This document shows, piece by piece, positions 1 to 8,615 of a stretch of 64,000 nucleotides of DNA (position 1 is its first letter; each line of letters starts with the position of its first letter). The stretch is taken from the NCBI RefSeq assembly GCF_003050835.1, contig NZ_QAOJ01000001.1, forward strand, positions 620,001 through 684,000, read 5' to 3'. Origin of the DNA: Pseudomonas sp. GV071. Its GTDB lineage: Bacteria > Pseudomonadota > Gammaproteobacteria > Pseudomonadales > Pseudomonadaceae. The notes beneath the pieces are model-generated. The model had not been told where the DNA came from and did not search any database. It saw only the letters and a program-made list of their open reading frames with translations. The position numbers and the translations under genes are program-made.

Positions 1-1258
1 ACGAGGCGAACACGCCACCGGTGCGCGGGTTCATCAGGGTCACGCACATCACCGGGAATTCACCGCCCAGCGAGGCGTCCTTGACCAGCACCGGGAAACC
101 TTGTTCTTCCAGACCCTGGATGCCGGCGAGAATCGCCGGGTACTTGGCCAGCACCTCGGCGGGTACATCCGGCAGGGCCATCTCGCCTTCGAGGATTTCC
201 CGCTTCACCGCGCGCTCGAAGATTTCCGAAAGGCACTGCACCTGCGCTTCGACCAGGGTGTTGCCGGCACTCATGCCGTTACTCAGGTAGAGGTTTTCGA
301 TCAGGTTGGAAGGGAAGTACACCACCTCGCCATCGGACTGGCGGACGAAGGGCAGGGAGCAGATACCGCGCTGGGTGTTGCCGGAGTTGGTGTCATACAG
401 GTGTGAACCGCGCAGCTCGCCTTCGCGGTTGTAAACCTTGAGGCAGTAGGGGTCGAGGATCTCGGTCGGCAGCTCGTCTTTGGGCCCCGGCTTGAACCAG
501 CGCTCATCCGGGTAGTGCACGAAGTCGGCGTTGGCCAGCTCCTCACCCCAGAACTGATCGTTGTAGAAGAAGTTGCAGTTCAGCCGCTCGATGAATTCGC
601 CCAGGGCCGAGGCCAGCGCGCTTTCCTTGCTGGCGCCCTTGCCGTTGGTAAAGCACATCGGCGACTGCGCATCGCGGATATGCAGCGACCAGACGTTGGG
701 CACGATGTTGCGCCACGAGGCCACTTCGATCTTCATCCCCAGCCCGGCAAGAATGGCCGACATGCTGGCGATGGTCTGCTCCAGCGGCAGGTCCTTGCCG
801 GCGATATAGGTTTCGCTACCGGCGGCCGTGCTGGGCAGCAGCAAGGCCTGGGCGTCGGCGTCGAGGTTGTCGACTTCCTCGATGATGAACTCGGGGCCGG
901 CCTGCACCACCTTCTTCACGGTGCAACGGTCGATGGAACGCAAAATGCCCTGGCGGTCTTTCGCGGAGATATCCGCCGGCAACTCCACCTGAATCTTGAA
1001 AATCTGCTGGTAGCGGTTTTCCGGGTCGACGATGTTGTTCTGCGACAGGCGAATGTTTTCCGTGGGAATGTCGCGGGTCTGGCAGTACAGCTTGACGAAG
1101 TACGCCGCGCACAACGCCGACGAAGCCAGGAAGTAATCGAACGGCCCCGGCGCCGAGCCATCGCCCTTGTAGCGGATGGGCTGATCGGCGATCACCGTGA
1201 AGTCATCGAACTTGGCTTCAAGTCGCAGGTTGTCGAGAAAGTTGACCTTGATTTCCAT
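1..1258 (-). CDS. OsmC/YcaO domain protein, C-terminus beyond window
   Basis: Reading the minus strand from the ATG at 1258 gives an open frame to the window edge, about 419 residues. The first ~130 residues look like an OsmC-type fold (start MEIKVNFLDNLRLEAKFDDF). The rest looks like a YcaO domain, with the paired glutamate motifs EFIERLNC and SEIFERAVKREIL that in YcaO proteins build the ATP/Mg site. YcaO enzymes activate amide backbones with ATP, but this OsmC-fused, stand-alone class has no settled substrate. The family is roughly 730 residues, so about 40% is missing here. No peptide-maturation partners are visible next to it. Confidence 0.85.
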   Translation of the reverse strand, partial: MEIKVNFLDNLRLEAKFDDFTVIADQPIRYKGDGSAPGPFDYFLASSALCAAYFVKLYCQTRDIPTENIRLSQNNIVDPENRYQQIFKIQVELPADISAKDRQGILRSIDRCTVKKVVQAGPEFIIEEVDNLDADAQALLLPSTAAGSETYIAGKDLPLEQTIASMSAILAGLGMKIEVASWRNIVPNVWSLHIRDAQSPMCFTNGKGASKESALASALGEFIERLNCNFFYNDQFWGEELANADFVHYPDERWFKPGPKDELPTEILDPYCLKVYNREGELRGSHLYDTNSGNTQRGICSLPFVRQSDGEVVYFPSNLIENLYLSNGMSAGNTLVEAQVQCLSEIFERAVKREILEGEMALPDVPAEVLAKYPAILAGIQGLEEQGFPVLVKDASLGGEFPVMCVTLMNPRTGGVFAS

Positions 1259-1441
1259 GGGGGTTACCACAAGCGCGCAAGCAAAATTGGCGGCCATTAT
1301 CCGGGTTTTTCACCGCCGAGTGGGCAACCAATTTGCCCAGCGGCGAGACCTTGCGCTTTGAACTACCTTGGTGTGCAGCGTTATCAGCAGAGCTGGCGCG
1401 CGCCTTGCTCGCGCGCCGGCCGTTTCCGGGGGAGGGTGACC

Positions 1442-2086
1442 ATGCTGTTTGAAAGCCAGCGCCGCCAGGTGGTGGAGCTTTGTGTGCAGCTTTCCTATAA
1501 AGGCTATTTTGCCGGCACCGGCGGCAACCTGATGCAGCGGGTGGACGCCACCCATGTGCTGGTCACGCCCTCGGCGCTGGATTACCTGAGCATGACCCCG
1601 GCCGATGTCTGCGTGCTGCGTCTGGACGATCTGCAGCAGATGGACGGTGAACGCAAACCCTCTGTGGAAACCGCCATGCATGCCGGCATTCTGAAACGGC
1701 GTGCCGATGTCGGTTGCAGCCTGCATACCCATCAACCGGTGGCCAGTGCCTGCGCGTTGATCGGTGAAGCGTTGCAGGTGCCGGAGCCGCAGGCAGCGAT
1801 TCTCGGGCCACGGGTTCCAGCGATAGCCTATCGCTACTCGGGCACCACAGCCCTGGCCAACAAGGTGGCGCAGGCGGTGACGGCGGATACCCAGGCCTAC
1901 CTGATGAAAAATCATGGGGTGATCTGTCTCGGTCGTGACAGTGCACAGGCCGTGGCGGTGCTCGACCAGCTGGAAGCGTTTTGCCGGGCTCATCTGCAGC
2001 AGTTGATCAGCCAGCAGCAGGCCCAACAGCCAGCGCGTGCGTCGGTGTTGGCGCGCTTGCTCGGTTCGCTGGGAGGCGCGCTATGA
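1442..2086 (+). CDS. class II aldolase/adducin family protein
   Basis: This is a 214-residue class II (zinc) aldolase-fold protein of the fuculose-phosphate aldolase / MtnB group. The sequence shows the GTGGN phosphate-loop motif near residue 25, the acidic catalytic candidate E76 (SVETAMHAG), the zinc ligands H95 and H97 (HTH) and a third histidine H158 in KNHGV. The metal site therefore looks complete. The exact substrate cannot be told from sequence. The next gene overlaps its stop codon by four bases (ATGA) and is a degenerate relative, so the two are probably translated together. Confidence 0.8.
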   Translation: MLFESQRRQVVELCVQLSYKGYFAGTGGNLMQRVDATHVLVTPSALDYLSMTPADVCVLRLDDLQQMDGERKPSVETAMHAGILKRRADVGCSLHTHQPVASACALIGEALQVPEPQAAILGPRVPAIAYRYSGTTALANKVAQAVTADTQAYLMKNHGVICLGRDSAQAVAVLDQLEAFCRAHLQQLISQQQAQQPARASVLARLLGSLGGAL

Positions 2087-2712
2087 GTGTGCAGGAGCAG
2101 CAGCGGGCGATGTGGCAGACCATCCGCGAACGACTGGGCGCCAAGCACTTGCAGGCGCAGAACACTGCGGCAATTTCCACCCGGGTGCCCGGGACCGCGC
2201 AGTTCTGGTTTGCTGCCAGTGAAGAGGCGACGCCAAACCTGGTTACGCTGGGGGCTGAGGGCGCCAGCGCGGTTCAGCAGCTGCATGCCCAGGTGTACGC
2301 CGCCCGTGCCGATATCGGCGCCATCGCGTCGGGTTGCGGCCGTTATGGACGCCATCTCTTGGAGGTTACCGGCGAGTTGCCGAATGTCTTTGATGAGCAG
2401 GTGCGGCATATCAGTAAGCTGATGCCTAGCGACACACCGTGGAAAACCCAGCTGGCCAGCGGCAGCAATATCCTCAGCCATAACGGCGAACTGCTGCTGC
2501 TCGGCATGACCGGCGCGCGGTTGATGCTCAATGCAGAGCTGTTCGAAAAATGCGCCCACGCTTATGTGCTGGCTGCCGCCACCGGCAAGCGCATCACGCA
2601 GCTGCCCTGGAGGGTTCGCCACTTCGCCACACGCCGCCTGCGCAAGGACCAGCAACGGGCCGCTGCGCGAATGGCGCAGGGCTTGTTGGCGGAGGAGAGC
2701 AAGGGGTATTGA
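2083..2712 (+). CDS. degenerate class II aldolase-like protein
   Basis: This 209-residue protein starts inside the stop codon of the preceding aldolase gene. It has the overall class II aldolase/adducin shape: NTAAIS where the fold normally has GN(L/I)S, then a central HAQVYAARADIGAI segment. The zinc-binding HxH is replaced (IASGCGRYG), and no third histidine in an NHG context is visible. It may be a non-catalytic partner of the upstream enzyme or a diverged duplicate with another activity. The reading frame is intact. Family assignment is moderate, function unknown. Confidence 0.6.
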   Translation: MSVQEQQRAMWQTIRERLGAKHLQAQNTAAISTRVPGTAQFWFAASEEATPNLVTLGAEGASAVQQLHAQVYAARADIGAIASGCGRYGRHLLEVTGELPNVFDEQVRHISKLMPSDTPWKTQLASGSNILSHNGELLLLGMTGARLMLNAELFEKCAHAYVLAAATGKRITQLPWRVRHFATRRLRKDQQRAAARMAQGLLAEESKGY

Positions 2713-2779
2713 GACAGTGCGTACCAGAGCCTGTGCCAGCGCAAACAGCAACCTAATGAACCACAAGCAAGGCGTGCAG

Positions 2780-3313
2780 ATGATCACCCATATCGAGTTG
2801 CTGGAAACCTTGTTGCAACGCTACCTCCAGGTACTCGGCGCGGATTACCGCGGTTACCGCAATCATGTGTACCGGGTGCTCAACTTCTGCTCGTTGGTCA
2901 TGCCACTCGACGCCAGCCAACTTGAGAAACTCGCCATCGCCGGTGCTTTTCACGACCTCGGTATCTGGACCGACAAGACCTTTGACTACCTCGACCCCTC
3001 CGAGCGGCTGGCGCTGACGTTTCTGCAGGAAACCGGGCGTCACGCCTGGAGCGAGGAAGTCATGGCGATGATCCACCACCATCACAAAATCACCCCGGTG
3101 CAGGGCGATGCTCCGGCGCTGGTGGAGGCATTCCGCAAGGGCGACTGGATTGATGTTACCCATGGCCTGTTCGCTTACGGTGTTTCCCGGAAGCAGCGCA
3201 AGGAGGTGTTTGCCCAGTTCCCGGATGCGGGGTTTCATCGTCGTCTTTTGCAGCTGTCTTTCAAGCGGCTGCTGACCCACCCGTTAAGTCCACTGCCAAT
3301 GATGAAGCTTTAG
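2780..3313 (+). CDS. HD domain protein
   Basis: This 177-residue protein belongs to the HD superfamily of metal-dependent phosphohydrolases. An early histidine (NHVYRVLNF), the HD doublet in GAFHDLGIW and the histidine run MIHHHHKI are the expected metal ligands. The start at 2780 (MITHIELLE) is preferred because AAGG lies 8 bases upstream; an in-frame ATG at 2756 would add 8 residues but has no clear ribosome site. It follows the aldolase pair by 67 bases on the same strand. Substrate unknown. Confidence 0.75.
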   Translation: MITHIELLETLLQRYLQVLGADYRGYRNHVYRVLNFCSLVMPLDASQLEKLAIAGAFHDLGIWTDKTFDYLDPSERLALTFLQETGRHAWSEEVMAMIHHHHKITPVQGDAPALVEAFRKGDWIDVTHGLFAYGVSRKQRKEVFAQFPDAGFHRRLLQLSFKRLLTHPLSPLPMMKL

Positions 3314-3399
3314 CCCAGGCGCTGGCGGCCAGAGGCGGTAGGGGATCAGCCCGAATCGGTTAGGCCAATAATGAGTTAACTCACAGTGAAGGACAGAAA

Positions 3400-3903
3400 A
3401 TGCTTATCGTATTCAGCGGTCTTCCAGGCACCGGAAAAACCACTATTGCCAAAGGGCTGGTCGATTCGATAGGCGCTCTCTACCTGCGGATCGATACTAT
3501 TGAGCAAGCGATACGAAACTCCGGTGTACTTGCTCAAGATGTAGGGCACAGTGGTTACATGGTCGCTAATGAGCTTGCGCTGAGTAATCTTGAATTGGGA
3601 CGTACCGTCATCGTTGACTGCGTAAATCCAGTGATCGAAAGCCGATTGGCCTGGGGCGCAATCGCCTCAAGAGCTGGCGTTCGGTTGATGAATATTGAAG
3701 TGATTTGCTCGGACAAAAATGAACATCAGCGCCGTGTAGAAACAAGGCTGGGTGATATTCCTGGGCTGACTCCACCAACCTGGCAATCTGTGTTGGATCA
3801 CGAATACGAAGCGTGGGCTGAAGCACCGTTTACGATAGACACGGCTCTGGCTTCACCGGCTCAAGCCGTATCGATGCTCGCCAAACGCCTGCTAGCCCGA
3901 TAG
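3400..3903 (+). CDS. AAA-type P-loop kinase, small-molecule kinase-like
   Basis: This is a 167-residue P-loop NTPase with Walker A GLPGTGKTT at residues 7-15, followed by a strand with a nucleotide-monophosphate-kinase-like IDTIEQAI. The acidic segment VIVDCVNP around residue 70 is a Walker B-like strand. Size and layout fit the predicted kinases of the YjiK/zeta/gluconate-kinase-like group that phosphorylate small molecules. No antitoxin-like partner is next to it, so I do not call it a toxin. The start is preceded by GAAGGA. Confidence 0.7.
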   Translation: MLIVFSGLPGTGKTTIAKGLVDSIGALYLRIDTIEQAIRNSGVLAQDVGHSGYMVANELALSNLELGRTVIVDCVNPVIESRLAWGAIASRAGVRLMNIEVICSDKNEHQRRVETRLGDIPGLTPPTWQSVLDHEYEAWAEAPFTIDTALASPAQAVSMLAKRLLAR

Positions 3904-4112
3904 CTGCCTCAGGCAAATGGCAGCATACGCCTGTCCCTGTCCCTGTCCCATTTTCCGCTCAGGCATGAAACACCTCTGTATGGGCTTTTATTGGCGGACC
4001 TGTGCCTGACGGCTACCCCCTTTTGCTCGTTAACATCAGGGCTCACACGGCGGAAAACTTAATGCGGTTTTCAACCAGACCCCGATAACGATATGCCCGA
4101 CGAGGAATCCAC

Positions 4113-4727
4113 ATGTTCGACAGTACGGCGGTGCTCACCGTTTTCTGGGTTTATCTGGCGGGCGTAGTGATTCCGGGGCCTAACTTCGTCGCCGTTGTTC
4201 ACAAGGCAGTAGCCGCGACACGGGCTGAGGCGCTGGCCTTGGTGGCCGGCATAGTGACTGTGAATCTACTCTGGTCTGGCTGTGCGATCGCTGGCCTGGG
4301 CCTGGTGTTTGCGGCCATGCCATGGGCAGCACTCGTTGTGAAAATACTGGGCGCGACGTACCTGATGTGGTTTGGCGTACGCCTGATCATCAAAGCCGGC
4401 AAGCATCCGGTCCCACGGGCCCAGGAAGACTGCGCTGGTAGCGTGCGAAACTCCTTCATGCAGGGGGTCGTTACCAACCTCGGCAACCCCAAATCCGTGG
4501 CCTTCTACGCCGCCGTGTTTTCAGCAGCAGCGCCCGCCCACGTCTCGGTCAGCACCTTTGCCTCAATGCTGGCGGTTGTGGTCGTCGTTTCGGCGACCTG
4601 GTATGGGCTGGTTGCGCTGGCTTTGTCACAGTCGAGAATCTCTTGCGCCTATCAGAAGGCGCGGAAAGTAATTGATCGTCTGTGCGGCGGCCTGATTCTG
4701 GGATTGGGCGTCCGACAGCTGACCTGA
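4113..4727 (+). CDS. LysE family exporter (first copy)
   Basis: This 204-residue integral membrane protein has about six hydrophobic segments. It carries the LysE/RhtB family hallmark near the N-terminus (AGVVIPGPNFVAV) and the second conserved motif GVVTNLGNPKSVAFYAAVF. The family exports amino acids or related metabolites across the inner membrane. It stands alone, with no LysR regulator beside it. The ATG at 4113 follows GAGGAATCC. The transported compound is unknown. Confidence 0.85.
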   Translation: MFDSTAVLTVFWVYLAGVVIPGPNFVAVVHKAVAATRAEALALVAGIVTVNLLWSGCAIAGLGLVFAAMPWAALVVKILGATYLMWFGVRLIIKAGKHPVPRAQEDCAGSVRNSFMQGVVTNLGNPKSVAFYAAVFSAAAPAHVSVSTFASMLAVVVVVSATWYGLVALALSQSRISCAYQKARKVIDRLCGGLILGLGVRQLT

Positions 4728-4955
4728 ATTTGGATGGATGCGAGAGATGGTGAGAGTCTGCTATGGCCGATCGCTGCCGCTGGCGACGGGCTGCTTACGG
4801 CCAGAAGCAATGGGTCATTTAGAGTAGAAACAAATCTTTCCACCAATCCCTCTACTTATGAGCCTTTGAACTAGCGCCGCTTTAAGCACAACCTACACTC
4901 CCCACTCTCGAGCCAGGTAGTCAGTCAGTCTGGCTTTCTGCACAGGGAGTTGCAT

Positions 4956-5645
4956 ATGAAAGCGTATGGCGCCGAGTTTTTAGGGACCTTCTGGCTGGTG
5001 CTGGGGGGCTGTGGGAGCGCGGTGCTGGCTGCCGCCTTTCCAGAACTGGGGATAGGCTTGCTTGGGGTGTCGCTGGCGTTTGGCCTGACCGTCGTGACCA
5101 TGGCCTATGCAGTGGGGCATATCTCCGGCGGGCATTTCAATCCAGCTGTTTCGGTCGGCCTCTGGGCAGGCGGGCGTCTGCCACTGCCCCAGCTGCTACC
5201 CTACATCGCGGCTCAAGTAGTGGGCGGCGTGGCAGCGGGAGGCGTTCTGTATTTGATCGCTTCCGGCAAGGCCGGTTTCGAACTGTCTGCCGGCTTTGCC
5301 TCCAATGGCTATGGCGCGCACTCTCCCGGTGGCTATTCACTGACGGCGGCAGCCATCACCGAAGTGGTGATGACCGCATTCTTCCTGCTGATCATTCTTG
5401 GCTCCACATCCAGACGCGCCCCGGCTGGCTTTGCCCCCTTGGCCATTGGTTTGAGTCTGGCGCTGATCCACATGATCTCGATTCCAGTGACCAATACGTC
5501 GGTCAACCCGGCGCGCAGTACTGCGGTCGCGCTCTATGTCGGTGACTGGGCTGTCGGTCAGTTGTGGTTGTTTTGGCTGGCTCCGATCGCTGGCGCGTTG
5601 ATCGGTTCGCTGCTGTACCGACTAATTGCCAGTGAGCGGGATTGA
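4956..5645 (+). CDS. aqpZ: aquaporin Z
   Basis: This 229-residue inner-membrane water channel has both asparagine-proline-alanine half-helix motifs ([10 protein letters not shown] and [10 protein letters not shown]). The residues lining the selectivity filter of water-specific AqpZ are in place: the Phe in SLAFGL, the His in LIHMISIP, the Thr in VTNTSVN and the Arg of NPAR. Six hydrophobic helices are visible. The ATG at 4956 follows AGGGAG by 7 bases; an upstream TTG at 4950 is less likely. Water permeability is expected; glycerol transport is unlikely with this filter. Confidence 0.93.
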   Translation: MKAYGAEFLGTFWLVLGGCGSAVLAAAFPELGIGLLGVSLAFGLTVVTMAYAVGHISGGHFNPAVSVGLWAGGRLPLPQLLPYIAAQVVGGVAAGGVLYLIASGKAGFELSAGFASNGYGAHSPGGYSLTAAAITEVVMTAFFLLIILGSTSRRAPAGFAPLAIGLSLALIHMISIPVTNTSVNPARSTAVALYVGDWAVGQLWLFWLAPIAGALIGSLLYRLIASERD

Positions 5646-5722
5646 GATTGCGGGCAATTGCCGCACGCTGCCGGGCGTGCGCAGGCTGGGACAGGCGTTC
5701 GGCGGGGCTGGCCTTGGTTGTC

Positions 5723-5986
5723 CTAGTACTTGATGTCTCGAGCGGTGTGGCGCGTGTCCTGCTTAGTGTCGCGCTTATCCTGGCGGCATTCGGCACGACT
5801 CGACTCATCGCCCTTTTTGCAAGCTTCCTTCGTTTGCCGCGCGGTGTCGCGCCCGTCCTGTCTCGTATCCCGCGCCTTCTGACGTTGATCAGCCTGTTCA
5901 GTGGCGTAGCTCGGCATTGTCACCAATGGCCCGCCGACGACGATGGTCAGCGTCGCCAGAGCCATCAAGAAGTTCTTGGCACTCAT
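5723..5986 (-). CDS. small exported highly charged repeat protein
   Basis: This 87-residue protein has a signal peptide of about 29 residues (hydrophobic core ATLTIVVGGPLV, cleavage near SYA). The mature part is almost entirely charged and polar: Arg-Asp-Thr units recur (RDTRQDGRDTARQ, KRDTKQDTRHTARD) around two cysteines (EACKKG, AECRQD) about 15 residues apart that could form a disulfide. The start is supported by GGGAG upstream. Similar low-complexity exported proteins occur in pseudomonads, but I know no function. It stands alone between the aquaporin gene and a ~520-base gap. Confidence 0.65.
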   Translation of the reverse strand: MSAKNFLMALATLTIVVGGPLVTMPSYATEQADQRQKARDTRQDGRDTARQTKEACKKGDESSRAECRQDKRDTKQDTRHTARDIKY

Positions 5987-6506
5987 GATTTTTCTCCCGT
6001 TCATAACGAGTCGGAAACTATTTCGATGCCCAATCATGATCCGCATGCAGCCAGACTCTCTCACCTGGGATGCTCCAGAAGTACTTGGCTCAGAGCGTTC
6101 GCCCACAACCCACAAAGGCACACCGAAGGACAGCGCATTTAACCGTAGGCCTACAAGGGTTGCCCCGCAAAGGCTGAATAGGCCTAGCGAAATAGTCCGA
6201 TAGATCGTTGAGCGCTTGCGACAGCAGCCGAAGGACACAACCCACTGCGCAACACCTTGAATCGCCCCTGCTTTTGTAGAGCTTTGAATGGCTGCGTTCG
6301 GCCGTTTTCCGCCTCTGGCGACCGGCAGCTTCTGGCCGGAAAAAGACGCTCCCTCCAGCAGTCCCTTTGCCTCTAACGAGTCCGCCATATCAATGTTGAT
6401 CAGCCGGCTGGCCAGAAGGGCCAAGCCCCTGCACTCGGCGGCTAGCTTTATCCGCGCTGTAGCTTGATGCATGCTGAGCGCCACCCCTCGCGATCCGGTA
6501 GCCAGC
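5987..6506. other. gene-free interval
   Basis: About 520 bases between the small exported protein gene and the VOC-family gene. It has only short frames with no codon pattern. Around 6296-6345 there is a stretch rich in GGCCG/CCGGC and TCTGGC words resembling decayed intergenic repeats seen elsewhere in this window. The first ~50 bases upstream of 5986 must hold the promoter of the exported protein. I see no RNA gene or terminator I would defend. Confidence 0.5.
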
Positions 6507-6899
6507 ATGATCTCCCACGTCTTTTTAGGTGTTGCCGATTTCGACCGAGCCTATGGTTTTTACCAGGCGCTGACGGCCGAATTGGGTTTGCAGTTGAAGT
6601 TCTGCGACCGTGACAAACCCTGGGCCGGTTGGGTTTCACCGAGCGCTGCGCGACCGCTGTTGGTGATCGCCGCCCCCTTTGATGGCGGCCCCAGTACCCC
6701 CGGTAATGGCCAGATGTTGGCGCTGCTGGCACCCAACCGCGCCGCAGTGCGCGCCAGCTACGCGGCCGCCATCGCCCATGGCGGCCACTGCGAAGGCGAG
6801 CCTGGCTTGCGCCCGCATTACCACGCCGACTATTACGGCGCTTACTTTCGCGACACGGAGGGCAACAAGCTGTGCGTTTGTTGCCATGCTCCGGAGTAG
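6507..6899 (+). CDS. VOC family (glyoxalase-like) protein
   Basis: This 130-residue single-domain protein of the vicinal oxygen chelate fold begins with the typical first strand and helix (MISHVFLGVADFDRAYGFYQ) and ends with the metal-side strand AYFRDTEGNKLCVCCHA. The pattern is that of the glyoxalase/bleomycin-resistance group. The ATG at 6507 matches the family start; an upstream ATG at 6471 would add a poorly conserved dozen residues. Substrate not deducible. Confidence 0.82.
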   Translation: MISHVFLGVADFDRAYGFYQALTAELGLQLKFCDRDKPWAGWVSPSAARPLLVIAAPFDGGPSTPGNGQMLALLAPNRAAVRASYAAAIAHGGHCEGEPGLRPHYHADYYGAYFRDTEGNKLCVCCHAPE

Positions 6900-6927
6900 G
6901 CGGTGTGAGGGCTGCTGAAGCTCGAGG

Positions 6928-7365
6928 TTAGCTGGATGCCTGCAACAACTCAGCGATTTTCTGGCGCAGTTCGCCGTGCTGTTCCTCGGCGTACGGCGTC
7001 GCAGTCTTCCAGTCGTAAAACCACGCCGGCATCTTGCGGTGCTGCTCCGGTTCCGTGGCGTAGCGCGGGAAAATATGGCAATGCAGCTCCGGCTCCGAGT
7101 TGCCGAGAATCTCGTAATTCATCCGCAGCGCCCCGGTGGCCTGTAGCGCCGCATCGCCCAGGCGCGCCATGTCCAATAGGTAAGCGGTGCGGCCCGCGGT
7201 ATCCAGATCGTTGAGGCTCGGCACTACCGGGTCGGGCAGCAGCAGGCAATAACCCGGCAGAAATTGCACATCGCCCATCACGGCCCAGCCAGAGGCCATG
7301 CGGCAGATGACTTTGTCGTTGGCGCCGCGGCGGGCGAGGGCAACACGTTCGGTGATCAGGGGCAT
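6928..7365 (-). CDS. HIT family nucleotide-binding protein
   Basis: This 145-residue HIT superfamily protein has the catalytic-motif region PELHCHIFPRY near residue 90, a histidine-spaced variant of the HIT triad; the more usual third histidine may be the one in EPEQHRKM. Such proteins hydrolyse or transfer nucleotidyl groups. It is convergent with the VOC gene, and upstream on the same strand lies the metallo-hydrolase gene. The exact substrate is unknown. Confidence 0.78.
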   Translation of the reverse strand: MPLITERVALARRGANDKVICRMASGWAVMGDVQFLPGYCLLLPDPVVPSLNDLDTAGRTAYLLDMARLGDAALQATGALRMNYEILGNSEPELHCHIFPRYATEPEQHRKMPAWFYDWKTATPYAEEQHGELRQKIAELLQASS

Positions 7366-7444
7366 GCGAGTCCTTAGATGAAAAATGCCAGGGGCGGTAT
7401 TGGATCACAGCTGCCGCGGCCTGGCCTGGCTCGCTGTTTGCCGA

Positions 7445-8467
7445 TTATTTCTGCGCTACGGCTCGCCACCAGGGCGCGCCCGCAGTCAGCTGGTCCATGT
7501 CTACGCGCTCACCCATTTGCGGTGTGGCCAGGGCCACGTTGGCGGCCTCGGCCAGCGCGGTGATGCGTTCGAACGGGTCGTACCAGGCGTGCAGGGCGAG
7601 GTCGAAGGTGCCGTTGTGAATCGGCAGCAACCAGCGTCCGCCGAGGTCCAGATGCGCTTGCAGGGTTTCCTCAGGCTGCATATGCACGGCGGCCCATTGG
7701 CGGTCATAGGCGCCGGTTTCCATCAGCGTCAGGTCGAACGGGCCGTAGCATTGGCCAATGGCTTTGAAGGCGTCGCAGTAGCCGGTGTCGCCGCTGAAGA
7801 AAAGGCGGAAATCACCGTCGAGGACTACCCAGGACGCCCACAGCGATTGGTTGCTATCGAACAGACCACGCCCGGAAAAATGCTGGGACGGAGTGGCCAC
7901 CAGTTTCAGGCCGCCGACCGACACGCTCTGCCACCAATCACGCTGGTGCACCTTGGCTGGCGGTACGCCCCAGGCAATCAATGTGTCGCCGACGCCGAGC
8001 GGGGTAATGAAGTGTTCGGCCTTGCTCGCCAGGGCCAGGATGCTGGCCTTGTCGAGGTGGTCGAAGTGGTTGTGCGAGAGGATCACGCCGGTAATGTTCG
8101 GCAGCTCCTCGATCGTGATCGGCGCCTGGTGGAAGCGGCGCGGGCCGGCCCATTGCACGGGCGAAGCACGTTCGGAAAACACTGGGTCAGTCAGCCAGAA
8201 ACCGCCCTGCATCTTCAGCAGAATGGTCGAGTGGCCGAGGCGGTACAGGCTGTGGTCGGGCGCTGCTTCAAGCTGTGCGCGGGTCAAGGCCATCACTGGC
8301 ACCGGGGTTGCGGGCACGCTGTCGGCGGATTTGTGAAAGATGAATTCCCAGAGAATGCGCAGCACTTTGGTGAAGCCGGTGGAGGGCGTTGGCGTGCTGT
8401 TCTGGAAACGCTTGTTAACGTACTGATCGGAATTCGGCGGCGCTTTGGCGAACGAACTGCAGGTCAT
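7445..8467 (-). CDS. MBL-fold metallo-hydrolase (RomA/NAPE-PLD-like)
   Basis: This 340-residue beta-lactamase-fold hydrolase has the signature HNHFDHLD (metal ligands), a downstream PSQHFSGRG, FFSGDTGYCDAF with the bridging aspartate, and a late PIHNGTFDLA histidine. This arrangement is that of the UlaG/RomA/NAPE-hydrolysing phospholipase D branch, which acts on phosphodiesters or lactones. The N-terminus is weakly hydrophobic. It is transcribed divergently from the TetR gene at 8616, with a palindromic operator between them, so it is the likely target of that repressor. Confidence 0.82.
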   Translation of the reverse strand: MTCSSFAKAPPNSDQYVNKRFQNSTPTPSTGFTKVLRILWEFIFHKSADSVPATPVPVMALTRAQLEAAPDHSLYRLGHSTILLKMQGGFWLTDPVFSERASPVQWAGPRRFHQAPITIEELPNITGVILSHNHFDHLDKASILALASKAEHFITPLGVGDTLIAWGVPPAKVHQRDWWQSVSVGGLKLVATPSQHFSGRGLFDSNQSLWASWVVLDGDFRLFFSGDTGYCDAFKAIGQCYGPFDLTLMETGAYDRQWAAVHMQPEETLQAHLDLGGRWLLPIHNGTFDLALHAWYDPFERITALAEAANVALATPQMGERVDMDQLTAGAPWWRAVAQK

Positions 8468-8534
8468 AGTGAAAGTACCCGTGAGCGTCTGGAGGGGGCT
8501 GCGACCGCAGGGTGCTTCCGGGTCGCAGGAAAAT

Positions 8535-8550
8535 TACACTGGAGAGTGTA
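8535..8550. promoter_or_regulatory. palindromic operator between hydrolase and TetR genes
   Basis: TACACT-GGAG-AGTGTA is a perfect 6+4+6 inverted repeat in the 148-base gap between two divergent genes, the usual place for a TetR-family operator. It lies 68 bases from the hydrolase start and 66 from the regulator start, so one site could control both. The assignment is inferred from symmetry and position. Confidence 0.65.
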
Positions 8551-8615
8551 GATTTTCCCGAAGAAAAGTAAACTGCCTCGTGTAACATTGCGTGTAAACG
8601 TGATCGAGCCCTGCC

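Noticed and set aside
515..2086. A plus-strand 523-residue frame extending the aldolase upstream
   Set aside because: The upstream part overlaps the YcaO gene on the other strand; the aldolase pattern begins exactly at 1442.
3400..3903. P-loop protein as a zeta-type toxin
   Set aside because: No antitoxin gene and no zeta-specific motifs beyond the P-loop.
3936..3955. CTGTCC triplicate as a microsatellite or regulatory array
   Set aside because: Only three short units in a gap with no gene-dependent position; likely decay of repeat DNA.
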